NCBI GenBank assembly: GCA_030598645.1
Contig: JAUVPN010000122.1
Span: 1 to 7,750, forward strand
Direction of reading: 5' to 3'
From: Hyphomicrobium sp.
Lineage (GTDB): Bacteria > Pseudomonadota > Alphaproteobacteria > Rhizobiales > Hyphomicrobiaceae
Length of the DNA: 7,750 nucleotides
The notes under the pieces were generated by a model that saw nothing but the letters and a program-made list of their open reading frames with translations, ran no database searches and had not been told where the DNA came from. The position numbers were made by a program, and so were the translations under genes. Of the stretch, positions 1 through 6,804 are shown piece after piece (position 1 is the stretch's first letter; the number at the start of each line of letters is the position of its first letter).

Positions 1-18
1 ATTTGTGACTTTTCACGT

Positions 19-35
19 CGACGCTTGAGGCGTCG
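19..35 (+). promoter_or_regulatory. Small hairpin in the infA leader
   Basis: CGACGC (19-24) and GCGTCG (30-35) form a perfect six-pair stem around the loop TTGAG. It lies just ahead of the infA ribosome binding site (AGGAG, 43-47). No T run follows, so it is not an intrinsic terminator. It could be a leader structure or the tail of an upstream transcript. The pairing is seen directly; any role is a guess. Confidence 0.35.
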
Positions 36-52
36 CGACCGCAGGAGACTTG

Positions 53-328
53 ATGGCCAAAGAAGAGATGCTGGAGTTCGAGGGTATTGTGGCGGAAGTG
101 CTTCCTGACGCCCGTTGTCGGGTGAAGCTCGACAACGGTCACGAAGTTATAGCCTATACCTCTGGCCGCATGAAAAAGAACCGCATTAGGATCCTGGCTG
201 GCGATCGCGTCACGATCGAGATGACCCCTTATGACCTGACTAAAGGCCGTATCAACTTCCGTCATAAGGATGTCCGAGCTGGTGGCCCGCCGCCGCGATC
301 TGGTTCGGGTGGTTATCGCCGCCGCTGA
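53..328 (+). CDS. infA: Translation initiation factor IF-1 with a C-terminal tail
   Basis: This encodes a 91-residue IF-1, the small S1/OB-fold factor that binds the 30S ribosomal A site during initiation with IF-2 and IF-3. The OB-fold core is residues 1-72 ([11 protein letters not shown], then [34 protein letters not shown], and the signature SPYDL-type stretch [17 protein letters not shown]). The usual family length is about 72; here a tail of about 19 residues follows, rich in Gly, Pro and Arg and ending in YRRR. Such tails occur in IF-1 copies of Hyphomicrobiales. The ATG at 53 is chosen over the TTG at 50 because the family begins MAKE and AGGAG (43-47) sits five bases before it. Residue 22 is Cys where Phe or Tyr is usual. 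Whether this is the only or a second infA copy cannot be told from the window. Confidence 0.96.
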   Translation: MAKEEMLEFEGIVAEVLPDARCRVKLDNGHEVIAYTSGRMKKNRIRILAGDRVTIEMTPYDLTKGRINFRHKDVRAGGPPPRSGSGGYRRR

Positions 329-412
329 TTGACGGGGAGCCCGCGAAATTTCGGCACTATCGCTTCAAAGCCGCCATGCGTTCGTTGGCTTGGCCTAAGT
401 GCGCATCGATAC

Positions 413-819
413 CTATATAGAACTGCAGCCTTTTTGGGCGAGTTCCGTATTGAGCGCGACGGCTTCGGCGTGGGAGCGATCGTATTCGTCAACGGCCACA
501 AGTCCGCCGCCCCCCCCCGAAGGCTCTACCGAACCGTGCAGCGAGTTTACCTGGGGTATTCTGGCTCTCTATTGCACGGCGCGCGCCGGAAGCGCCTGCA
601 TGTGCGAAATTAGGCCATCTGACCTAGCTTGTAATTGCTGGAAGCCAAGCTTTCGGTCCTGCTCGCTCAGTATTTACCTGCCGTGTTCTGATAGCCGGCG
701 TGCTCCGCGTCGACAATTTCATGTAGCGTCGAACATCCGACAACAGTCACGGCAAGCGATAGCGCCACCGCCAACGACACCGCCCGCAAGCATTTGAAAC
801 CTTGAAGAAATGTAGCCAC
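413..819 (-). pseudogene. Decayed small lipoprotein gene
   Basis: A GTG at 819 with GGAGG ten bases upstream opens a 50-codon frame (819 to 667). It encodes a basic, hydrophobic signal peptide, a lipobox (TVVGCS, Cys29), and then STLHEIVDAEHAGYQNTAGKY before TGA. From base 670 downward the next minus-strand frame reads like protein: LSEQDRKLGFQQLQARSDG, then HMQALPARAVQ, a TAG at 571-569, RARIPQVNSLHGSVEPS, five Gly codons over a nine-G run, and LVAVDEYDRSHAEAVALNTE to a stop at 415-413. The simplest reading is one lipoprotein of about 130 residues broken by a frameshift near 670-690 and by an amber codon. Alternatively the 50-residue lipoprotein is complete and the rest is chance. The family is not recognised. 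The gene is convergent with infA and divergent from the nuclease. Confidence 0.6.
510..518. repeat. Homopolymer of nine C (nine G on the minus strand)
   Basis: A run of nine C lies inside the decayed lipoprotein gene, where on the minus strand it encodes part of a poly-glycine stretch. Such runs slip easily during replication and are also prone to sequencing error. The downstream coding-like frame (LVAVDEYDRSH...) matches the upstream one (SLHGSVEPS) only at this exact length. Confidence 0.8.
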
Positions 820-1053
820 GATTCACCAGCCTCCAGCGCCTGCAAGATGCCGCGAGTGACTGGTTATAGGAAATCGGCACGCAGTCATAATTCTCAGATG
901 TGCTCTTCGTGCTACTTTCTTCCTGGCGCTGCGCGGGGGAAGCGCCGCATTTCCTTCGCATCGAACTCCAAATGACGAGGGACGCACTATGGACGGCAGG
1001 TGCATTTCATAGATTAGTACAGGTGGTGCCACCCGAATCGGGTTTAATTTGCC
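820..1053. other. Divergent intergenic region between lipoprotein and nuclease genes
   Basis: These 234 bases separate two divergent starts, so promoters for both should lie here. On the minus strand TATAAC (complement of 864-869) is a possible -10 for the lipoprotein gene, but no convincing -35 was found. Next to the nuclease start are a GGTGG/CCACC pair (1022-1033) and a palindrome (1031-1043). Open frames here look non-coding in both directions. Confidence 0.4.
1031..1043. promoter_or_regulatory. Palindrome just upstream of the nuclease gene
   Basis: ACCCGA-A-TCGGGT is a perfect 6+1+6 inverted repeat ending ten bases before the first ATG of the nuclease gene, where a repressor operator or a leader hairpin would interfere with initiation. 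The symmetry is seen directly; the function is inferred. Confidence 0.35.
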
Positions 1054-1773
1054 ATGATGCATGGAGCTGCAACCCATTGCCTATTCCGCCAACTACTTGC
1101 GTACCCGCTGATAGGGCTTCTCGCTCTCGTTGGACTCATGTTTATCGCTGCTTGCGATACCGTCGAGCGCCTTGATCTGTTGGGAACGGCGCGCATCATT
1201 GACGGCGACACGATCGAGATTGCAGGCGAACGCGTGCGGTTGGAGGGCATCGATGCACCTGAGACCGCGCAGACCTGTGCCCGTAGCGGCGGCACTGATT
1301 GGCACTGCGGAAAAACGGCCGCAAAGGAACTCGCAAAGCTGGTGTCGGGTCGGCCGGTAAGCTGCAACGGTCGCGGGACGGACAAGTACGGTCGTATGCT
1401 CGGAGTTTGTTTTGTCGGCGATCTGAATATTAATGCGGAGATGGTGCGCCGCGGCCATGCGTGGGCCTTCGTAAAGTACTCTTCAAGTTACGTTGAATTT
1501 GAGGCTGAAGCGCGGGCCCAACGCATTGGAATTTGGCAGGGCGACGCAGACCCGGCTTGGGAGTTTCGCAAGAAGCGCTGGCAAGGGGCTGAGCAGACCG
1601 CGCCGCGCGGCTGCGCCATTAAGGGCAACATGACCAAACACGGTCAAATCTATCACATGCCGTGGAGCCCGTGGTACGGCAAGGTCAGGATCAACGAGGC
1701 CAAGGGTGAACGCTGGTTTTGCTCGGAAGCAGAAGCCCTGGCGGCCGGCTGGCGTCCTGTCGCAGAACGCTGA
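1054..1773 (+). CDS. Thermonuclease-like (SNase) protein, probable lipoprotein
   Basis: The product is 239 residues, of the Ca-dependent staphylococcal nuclease family that cuts DNA or RNA phosphodiester bonds. Residues 18-33 are hydrophobic and end in IAAC, a good lipobox with Cys34 followed by Asp, so export and membrane anchoring are likely. The SNase domain spans about 43-163. Catalytic residues are present: IDGDT (Asp50, Asp52), Arg62, GIDAPE (Asp67, Glu70) and Arg114 in DKYGR. A second module (187-236) has Cys187, YHMPWSPWY and GERWFCSEAEALAAGW, a Cys/Trp arrangement often attached to SNase domains in Hyphomicrobiales and resembling small excalibur/Ada-type metal-binding folds. Two adjacent ATGs (1054, 1057) are candidate starts; no good ribosome binding site is visible. 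A later ATG (1138) would lose the signal peptide. Substrate and in vivo role are unknown. Confidence 0.92.
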   Translation: MMHGAATHCLFRQLLAYPLIGLLALVGLMFIAACDTVERLDLLGTARIIDGDTIEIAGERVRLEGIDAPETAQTCARSGGTDWHCGKTAAKELAKLVSGRPVSCNGRGTDKYGRMLGVCFVGDLNINAEMVRRGHAWAFVKYSSSYVEFEAEARAQRIGIWQGDADPAWEFRKKRWQGAEQTAPRGCAIKGNMTKHGQIYHMPWSPWYGKVRINEAKGERWFCSEAEALAAGWRPVAER

Positions 1774-1865
1774 ACGAACAGTCTGCTCATGAGTGTTAGA
1801 TCAGCAGCGCTGCCGTGATTTGCCGGTCCTAAATTCACCGGGGCTTAGCTCCCTTCCCATACGCG

Positions 1866-1910
1866 GGAGACTGGGGCCACCAAGATAGTCTGCCCGAAGT
1901 CTCCAGTTTT
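1866..1910 (+). terminator. Hairpin followed by four T, after the nuclease gene
   Basis: GGAGACT (1866-1872) pairs perfectly with AGTCTCC (1898-1904), and inside it GGGC (1874-1877) pairs with GCCC (1892-1895). After two bases comes TTTT (1907-1910). This fits a modest rho-independent terminator for the nuclease transcript, 92 bases past its stop. A second AGTCT at 1887-1891 can pair with the same AGACT (1868-1872), giving an alternative fold, so it could also be a regulated leader structure of the gcv operon. Confidence 0.5.
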
Positions 1911-1987
1911 GACGATAACGCTTGATCCATGCCCTAGCCGTCGCAGCGCGGTCGTGCTCACTAATGATTGCGAAAACAACTGCAGCG

Positions 1988-2007
1988 GCCTTTTCAAGGC
2001 GAAAAGG
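1988..2007 (+). promoter_or_regulatory. Two mutually exclusive stem-loops upstream of gcvT
   Basis: GCCTT (1988-1992) pairs with AAGGC (1996-2000) around TTC. The overlapping CCTTTTC (1989-1995) pairs with GAAAAGG (2001-2007) around AAGGC. The two cannot form together. The second is followed by TTT. The site ends 75 bases before the gcvT start, so attenuation or regulator binding is possible, though no ligand-binding core is recognised. Confidence 0.35.
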
Positions 2008-2082
2008 TTTACATAACAGCGGCAGCTCGCCAAGTAACTTAAGTCGCCCGCCGGTTGCGCCGAGAAGTCAAGGATCCTCTCT

Positions 2083-3240
2083 ATGAACGGTGAGGCCCTC
2101 ACCAATTCGCAGCAGCTTAAGCAAACGCCGCTCCATGGTCTGCATGTGGACCTTGGCGCGCGCATGGTTCCGTTCGCCGGCTACGAGATGCCTATTCAAT
2201 TTCCAACCGGTGTCCTAAAGGAGCATCTGCGCACGCGCTCGGCCGCTGGTTTGTTCGATGTCTCGCACATGGGACAGGTCGCTTTGCGTGCGCGCTCTGG
2301 CAATGACCTCGATGCAGCTCGGGCCCTGGAGCGGCTCATGCCCGCGGACATCTTCGGCCTTGCGCCAGGCAGGCAACGTTATGGATTTTTTACGAGCGAG
2401 TGCGGCGGGATTACAGATGACTTAATGATCGCCAATCTAGGCGGTCATCTGCTCTTGGTTGTCAACGCAGCTCGCAAGCTAACGGATGCGGAGTATCTGC
2501 GCTCTCAGCTGTCAGACCTCTGTGACGTCAAGCTGTTGGAAAATCGAGCACTCATTGCGCTCCAAGGACCGAAGGCGGAGGCAGCGCTAATGCGGTTGGT
2601 ACCCGAGTGCGTCATGATGCGCTTCATGGACGTACGCAGGCTTGTCATCATGGGGATCGAGTGTGTGGTTTCGCGTTCTGGCTACACCGGTGAGGATGGT
2701 TTTGAGATATCTACGCCGGCCGAAGATGCGCGCCAGATCGCGGAAGCCTTGCTTGAGGACGAGGCTGTTGCGGCGATCGGTCTTGGCGCTCGCGATTCGC
2801 TGCGCCTTGAGGCCGGGCTCTGCCTCTACGGATCGGACATCGACGAGACGACCACGCCGGTGGAGGCTGCTCTGACCTGGGCAATCCCTAAGGTTCGCCG
2901 ACGCCAAGGTTCTCGGGAAGGCGGATTTCCTGGAGCCCCTGTCATTCTAAAGCAGCTCGACAGCGGCGTTGACCGCATCCGTGTCGGCCTACGCGCAGAG
3001 GGGCGGGCACCCGTGCGCGCGGACACACCGCTCTTTGCAACCAAGGGCGGCGAGGAGGCCATCGGCGGCGTGACTTCAGGCGGCTACGGGCCGAGTATCG
3101 GGGCGCCTGTAGCGATGGGTTATCTTCCTAGGGATCTTTCCTCGCCGCGAACACAGATATTCGCTGAGGTGCGCGGAAAGAGTTTGCCGATTTCTGTCGC
3201 GTCTCTTCCATTCATTTCCCCACATTATAGACGCGGCTGA
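2083..3240 (+). CDS. gcvT: Aminomethyltransferase, glycine cleavage T-protein
   Basis: This 385-residue protein takes the aminomethyl group from GcvH and, with tetrahydrofolate, makes 5,10-methylene-THF and ammonia. Family signatures run in order: the N-terminal [20 protein letters not shown] stretch (18-37), [14 protein letters not shown] (52-65), GGITDDL (108-114) with the conserved acidic pair Asp112/Asp113 at the folate site, [11 protein letters not shown] (199-209), and [18 protein letters not shown] (233-250) followed by [11 protein letters not shown]. The GCV_T C-terminal barrel covers roughly 299-378 ([11 protein letters not shown] at 328-338). Length is normal for alphaproteobacteria and slightly above the E. 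coli protein (364). The ATG at 2083 has AAGGA eight bases upstream. It is the first gene of gcvT-gcvH-gcvP. The product is cytosolic. Confidence 0.98.
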   Translation: MNGEALTNSQQLKQTPLHGLHVDLGARMVPFAGYEMPIQFPTGVLKEHLRTRSAAGLFDVSHMGQVALRARSGNDLDAARALERLMPADIFGLAPGRQRYGFFTSECGGITDDLMIANLGGHLLLVVNAARKLTDAEYLRSQLSDLCDVKLLENRALIALQGPKAEAALMRLVPECVMMRFMDVRRLVIMGIECVVSRSGYTGEDGFEISTPAEDARQIAEALLEDEAVAAIGLGARDSLRLEAGLCLYGSDIDETTTPVEAALTWAIPKVRRRQGSREGGFPGAPVILKQLDSGVDRIRVGLRAEGRAPVRADTPLFATKGGEEAIGGVTSGGYGPSIGAPVAMGYLPRDLSSPRTQIFAEVRGKSLPISVASLPFISPHYRRG

Positions 3241-3254
3241 GGCCGCCATTCGAC

Positions 3255-3268
3255 GGGAGTGTGCCTTG
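3255..3268 (+). promoter_or_regulatory. Ribosome binding site and TTG start of gcvH
   Basis: GGGAG (3255-3259) stands six bases before TTG at 3266. No ATG or GTG lies in frame between the gcvT stop and the conserved FTKDHEWL of GcvH, so initiation must use TTG at 3266 (giving [10 protein letters not shown], the family form) or at 3269. A rare start in the middle of the operon may lower gcvH output relative to its neighbours. Confidence 0.8.
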
Positions 3269-3628
3269 TTGAAATTCACAAAAGACCATGAGTGGCTTAA
3301 GCTTGACGGAGAAGTGGTGACCGTTGGAATTACAGTCCACGCGAGCGAACAGCTGGGTGATCTGGTATTCGTCGAGTTGCCGCGAGTGGGTGCCAAGCTC
3401 AGCAGGGGCGGCGCCGCCGCTGTGGTCGAATCCGTAAAAGCGGCATCCGACGTGTTCGCACCCCTCGACGGAGAAATTGTTGAGGTGAATCAGGCAATCG
3501 TCGAGGATCCTTCTATTGTTAATAGTGATCCGCTCGGCGCGGGATGGTTTTTTAAACTGAAGCTCAGTGACACGAAGGCTATGGAAAGTCTTCTGGACGA
3601 AGCGGCTTACAAGACGCTTGTCGGCTAA
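3266..3628 (+). CDS. gcvH: Glycine cleavage H-protein (lipoyl carrier)
   Basis: This is a 120-residue lipoyl-domain protein that shuttles the aminomethyl intermediate between GcvP and GcvT and is reoxidised by dihydrolipoyl dehydrogenase. The N terminus [16 protein letters not shown] and the following [22 protein letters not shown] are typical. The lipoyl site lies in [19 protein letters not shown], with Lys58 the residue modified. [15 protein letters not shown] (86-100) closes the barrel, and the C terminus (AYKTLVG) is intact. Length is typical (about 120-130). It begins with TTG 25 bases after gcvT and ends 12 bases before gcvP, so the three are almost surely co-transcribed. Lipoylation would depend on LipA/LipB or LplA encoded elsewhere. 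Confidence 0.97.
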   Translation: MLKFTKDHEWLKLDGEVVTVGITVHASEQLGDLVFVELPRVGAKLSRGGAAAVVESVKAASDVFAPLDGEIVEVNQAIVEDPSIVNSDPLGAGWFFKLKLSDTKAMESLLDEAAYKTLVG

Positions 3629-3640
3629 AGGAAGATTGGG

Positions 3641-6487
3641 ATGGCCGGCCAACGATACGAGCCCTATGATTTTGCAAACCGCCGGCAAATCGGCCCTTCG
3701 CCTGAAGAAATTGCGGAGATGCTTCAGGTCGTCGGCGTTGACAACCTGGAACAACTCATTGAGGAGACCCTGCCAAAAGAAATCAGGCAGGCAGCTGCAC
3801 TTGACTTCGGTCGCCCACTTTCGGAACGCGGCGCGCTCGACAAGCTGCGCGATACAGCAAACAAGAACCGCGTCCTAACCTCACTCATCGGCCAGGGCTA
3901 TCACGGTACGATCCTTCCGCCCGCGATCCAGCGCAACATTCTCGAGAACCCGGCATGGTATACAGCCTACACACCCTATCAGCCGGAGATAAGCCAGGGG
4001 CGCCTTGAGGCGTTGCTCAACTTCCAGACGCTTGTTTGTGACTTGACAGGTCTCGACATTGCCAATGCTTCGCTGCTGGATGAGGCAACCGCTGCGGCCG
4101 AAGCAATGACAATGGCGCATCGGGTTACAAAGTCAGAAGCGGCCACGTTTTTCGTCGACCAGGCGTGCCTGCCGCAGACGATAGCCGTTATGAGGACCCG
4201 CGCAGAGCCCCTGGGCTGGACAATTGTTGTTGGCGATCCGTTCATGGATCTTGAGCCGGGAAAGGTCTTTGGAGCCCTTCTCCAGTATCCAGGGGCCTCT
4301 GGAAAATTCCACGACTTTTCCTCGGTCATCGCGAGTCTTCACACAGTAAGGGCTAAGGCCATCGTAGCGGCGGACCCCTTGGCTTTGACGCTACTAAAGC
4401 CACCGGGCGAGATGGGGGCCGACATTGCCGTCGGTTCCATGCAACGGTTCGGCATGCCGATGGGTTATGGCGGACCGCACGCCGCCTACATTGCTGTGAA
4501 GGACGCCTACAAGAGAGCGCTTCCAGGACGGCTCGTGGGCGTTGCAATAGACGTACGGGGAAACCGCGCATATCGCCTCGCGCTGCAGACCCGCGAGCAG
4601 CATATTCGTCGCGAGGGGGCCACCTCGAACATCTGTACCGCCCAGGTCCTACCCGCCGTCATCGCGTCGATGTACGCGGTTTTCCATGGTCCCAAAGGGT
4701 TGAAGGCCATCGCTGAGCGCGTGCATCGAAAGGCGGCGCGCCTTGCAGACGGACTTGCATCGATTGGCTTTGACATTCAGCCTGAGGCTTACTTCGACAC
4801 CATCATTGTGCAGGTTGGTCCGTATCAAGGGCTGATCATGAAGAACGCGGTCGACAACGGCATCAATCTGCGCAAAGTCGGTCATGACCGCATAGGGATA
4901 ACGGTCGACGAACGCACGCGGCCGGCGACCCTTGAAGCGGTTTGGCGCGCGTTCGGCGGCTACCACTTGGTCTATAAGGACGAATATCCGGTCTATCGGC
5001 TCCCCAAGCATCTTCTGCGTCGATCGACGTATCTCACTCACCCAATTTTCCACATGAACCGGGCCGAAAGCGAGATGACTCGCTACATGCGCCGGCTGGC
5101 AGATCGCGATATTGCGCTCGACCGGGCGATGATCCCGCTCGGTTCCTGCACAATGAAACTCAATGCCACGACGGAAATGCTTCCGATCACCTGGCCAGAA
5201 TTTTCAGAACTTCACCCCTTCGTGCCCGCTGACCAGGCTCAAGGCTATGCGGAGATGATTGAAGATCTCTCACGTCAGCTTTGCCAGATAACCGGCTATG
5301 CGGCGATCTCGATGCAGCCCAATTCTGGCGCTCAGGGCGAGTATGCGGGGCTCCTCGCTATTCGCGCATATCACAAGAATAGGGGAGAGGCGCAGAGGAA
5401 CGTTTGCCTGATCCCCTCTTCGGCGCACGGAACCAATCCCGCATCAGCTACGATGTGTGGGATGAAAGTTGAGGTGGTCGGGACGGACGAGTACGGGAAC
5501 ATCGATGTGGAAGATTTTCGTGCGAAGGCGGAGGCGAACTCGCAGAGGCTCGCAGCGAGCATGATTACATACCCGTCGACCCACGGCGTCTTCGAGGAAA
5601 CAGTTAAAGAGATTTGTAAAATTACGCATGCCAATGGTGGCCAAGTCTATCTCGACGGCGCCAATCTCAACGCCTTAGTTGGCCTCGCGAGACCGGGCGA
5701 TATGGGCGCTGATGTCAGCCACATTAACTTGCACAAGACATTTTGCATCCCTCACGGCGGCGGCGGACCGGGCATGGGGCCGATCGGCGTCAAGTCGCAC
5801 CTCGCCGACTTCCTTCCGGGCAACCCCGAAATGGAAGGTGAACGTGCGGTTTCTGCAGCACCATTCGGGTCGGCATCAATTCTTGCGATTTCCTGGAGCT
5901 ATTGTTTGATGATGGGCGGCGAGGGCCTGGCGCAGGCGACGCGTGTTGCAATCCTTAATGCCAACTACGTCGCGGAGCGGCTGAAGGGCGCTTATGAGGT
6001 GCTCTATACCGGTAGGAACGGTCGCGTCGCACACGAATGCATTATTGATACGCGTCCGCTCAACGAGCGTGCCGGCGTAACCGTTGACGATATCGCAAAG
6101 CGTATAATCGATTGTGGTTTTCATCCTCCAACCATGAGTTGGCCGGTGATGGGCACATTCATGATTGAGCCCACCGAGTCAGAGACCAAGGCGGAGCTTG
6201 ATCGCTTCTGCGATGCCCTGCTTGCAATCCGTAACGAGGCACGCTCCATCGAGGAGAATCGCATAGACGCGAAGAATAATCCTTTGAAGAACGCGCCGCA
6301 TACAGTTGAGGATCTCGTGGGCGAGTGGAACCGTCCTTACTCGCGCAACGCGGCGTGTTTCCCCGCTGGCGCCTTCCGGGTCGACAAGTACTGGCCGCCG
6401 GTTAATCGCGTCGACAACGTCTACGGCGACCGTAATCTAGCGTGCACCTGCCCGCCGCTGGATACGTACGTGAAGGCAGCTGAGTGA
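3641..6487 (+). CDS. gcvP: Glycine dehydrogenase (decarboxylating), P-protein
   Basis: This 948-residue PLP enzyme decarboxylates glycine and passes the aminomethyl group to the lipoyl arm of GcvH. It is the single-chain form, not split GcvPA/GcvPB: the N-terminal half (about 1-430) and the C-terminal half (about 450-948) are two related aminotransferase-like folds. Motifs include [21 protein letters not shown] (84-104), [20 protein letters not shown] (111-130), [10 protein letters not shown] (499-508), [11 protein letters not shown] (593-603) and [18 protein letters not shown], in which Lys699 should form the PLP Schiff base. Length is close to E. coli GcvP (957), with no gap, frameshift or missing key residue. 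The ATG at 3641 follows AAGGA (3628-3632, overlapping the gcvH stop) by eight bases. It is the last gene of the operon; lpd is not present downstream. Confidence 0.99.
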   Translation: MAGQRYEPYDFANRRQIGPSPEEIAEMLQVVGVDNLEQLIEETLPKEIRQAAALDFGRPLSERGALDKLRDTANKNRVLTSLIGQGYHGTILPPAIQRNILENPAWYTAYTPYQPEISQGRLEALLNFQTLVCDLTGLDIANASLLDEATAAAEAMTMAHRVTKSEAATFFVDQACLPQTIAVMRTRAEPLGWTIVVGDPFMDLEPGKVFGALLQYPGASGKFHDFSSVIASLHTVRAKAIVAADPLALTLLKPPGEMGADIAVGSMQRFGMPMGYGGPHAAYIAVKDAYKRALPGRLVGVAIDVRGNRAYRLALQTREQHIRREGATSNICTAQVLPAVIASMYAVFHGPKGLKAIAERVHRKAARLADGLASIGFDIQPEAYFDTIIVQVGPYQGLIMKNAVDNGINLRKVGHDRIGITVDERTRPATLEAVWRAFGGYHLVYKDEYPVYRLPKHLLRRSTYLTHPIFHMNRAESEMTRYMRRLADRDIALDRAMIPLGSCTMKLNATTEMLPITWPEFSELHPFVPADQAQGYAEMIEDLSRQLCQITGYAAISMQPNSGAQGEYAGLLAIRAYHKNRGEAQRNVCLIPSSAHGTNPASATMCGMKVEVVGTDEYGNIDVEDFRAKAEANSQRLAASMITYPSTHGVFEETVKEICKITHANGGQVYLDGANLNALVGLARPGDMGADVSHINLHKTFCIPHGGGGPGMGPIGVKSHLADFLPGNPEMEGERAVSAAPFGSASILAISWSYCLMMGGEGLAQATRVAILNANYVAERLKGAYEVLYTGRNGRVAHECIIDTRPLNERAGVTVDDIAKRIIDCGFHPPTMSWPVMGTFMIEPTESETKAELDRFCDALLAIRNEARSIEENRIDAKNNPLKNAPHTVEDLVGEWNRPYSRNAACFPAGAFRVDKYWPPVNRVDNVYGDRNLACTCPPLDTYVKAAE

Positions 6488-6503
6488 GCGTGTCGCTCCC
6501 ACT
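6483..6503 (+). terminator. Weak hairpin over the gcvP stop codon
   Basis: AGTG (6483-6486) and AGCG (6487-6490) pair with CGCT (6494-6497) and CACT (6500-6503), with loop TGT and a two-base bulge. The hairpin spans the gcvP stop codon. There is no T run after it, so intrinsic termination is doubtful; it might instead protect the 3' end of the operon mRNA. Confidence 0.25.
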
Positions 6504-6601
6504 GCTCTGGCCATAGCAAATTGATTTGGTTAATTACTCCCTGCCAAAATTGGTATGCGACAGAGATGCTGGGCATTAGTTGGATTGACCGTTTGTTGGA
6601 C

Positions 6602-6644
6602 TAAAGCTGATATCTCTGATGTATGTCTCGGATGACCAGCTTTA
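6602..6644. repeat. Eight-base inverted repeat with a 27-base spacer
   Basis: TAAAGCTG (6602-6609) and CAGCTTTA (6637-6644) are perfect reverse complements. Between them, TCTCTGATG (6613-6621) and TCTCGGATG (6626-6634) are a near-direct repeat with one difference, thirteen bases apart. It could be a loose terminator of the gcv operon or a protein-binding site. No T run follows. Confidence 0.4.
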
Positions 6645-6728
6645 ATCCCAAGCAAATATCTGTCGCCGGATGAGAAATTGCATGTCGTTTTCAGATCAGT
6701 TTGACGCGACGGTAACGACAGGGATGCC

Positions 6729-6747
6729 GATAAGGCGTAAGCTTATC
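6729..6747. repeat. Stem-loop GATAAG/CTTATC
   Basis: GATAAG (6729-6734) and CTTATC (6742-6747) form a six-pair stem with a seven-base loop, fifteen bases before the 14-base palindrome. No T run follows. It may be part of the control region of the 2TM gene. Confidence 0.3.
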
Positions 6748-6761
6748 TGAGTTCAACTCCG

Positions 6762-6775
6762 ACGATCTAGATCGT
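6762..6775. promoter_or_regulatory. Perfect 14-base palindrome upstream of the 2TM gene
   Basis: ACGATCTAGATCGT is identical to its reverse complement. It ends 29 bases before the preferred ATG (6805), a normal place for an operator overlapping a promoter. The symmetry is certain; binding by a dimeric regulator is inferred and no family can be named. Confidence 0.45.
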
Positions 6776-6804
6776 GGACCTGTAGCGTAAGAACGGTGAA
6801 TACT

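Larger units (their letters stand above)
1774..2082. other. Intergenic region and leader of the gcv operon
   Basis: This 309-base gap contains no convincing gene. It holds a terminator-like hairpin (1866-1910), a pair of mutually exclusive stem-loops (1988-2007) and the gcvT ribosome binding site (AAGGA, 2070-2074). The conserved glycine riboswitch core (CCGAAGG... and CTCTCAGGCAAAAGGAC-like strings) was looked for and not found. TTGACG at 1909-1914 resembles a -35 box, but no matching -10 is clear. The minus-strand open frame here is treated as chance. Confidence 0.5.
6488..6804. other. Intergenic region with several inverted repeats
   Basis: About 315 bases without a supportable gene; the minus-strand frame from 6873 to 6691 is compositionally unlike a protein. 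The stretch is more A+T-rich than its neighbours and holds an 8-base inverted repeat (6602-6644), a 6-base stem-loop (6729-6747) and a 14-base palindrome (6762-6775) nearest the 2TM gene. A promoter for the 2TM gene should lie here but no clear -35/-10 pair was found. Confidence 0.5.

Noticed and set aside
399..797. Plus-strand 132-codon open frame with a PPPPP stretch
   Set aside because: It is antisense to the lipoprotein remnant, which has a better start, signal peptide and composition; the proline run is just the C homopolymer.
900..1175. Plus-strand 91-codon open frame overlapping the nuclease start
   Set aside because: It overlaps the well-supported nuclease gene in another frame and has no domain-like features.
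1774..2082. Glycine riboswitch before gcvT
   Set aside because: Expected because many gcvT genes have one, but the conserved aptamer core strings are not present; only unrelated hairpins are seen. A covariance-model scan would be decisive.
1774..2082. Sigma-54 (-24/-12) promoter or NifA site before gcvT
   Set aside because: No GG-N10-GC arrangement with the TGGCAC/TTGC context and no TGT-N10-ACA site was found.
1845..2165. Minus-strand 106-codon open frame upstream of and overlapping gcvT
   Set aside because: Composition is not protein-like over most of its length, it overlaps the gcvT start and the leader hairpins, and no family is recognised. A faint resemblance of its end to toxin/antitoxin proteins did not hold up.
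6748..6775. tRNA-like T-arm (GAGTTCAACTCCGAC)
   Set aside because: The stem does not pair over five bases and no other tRNA arms can be found around it.
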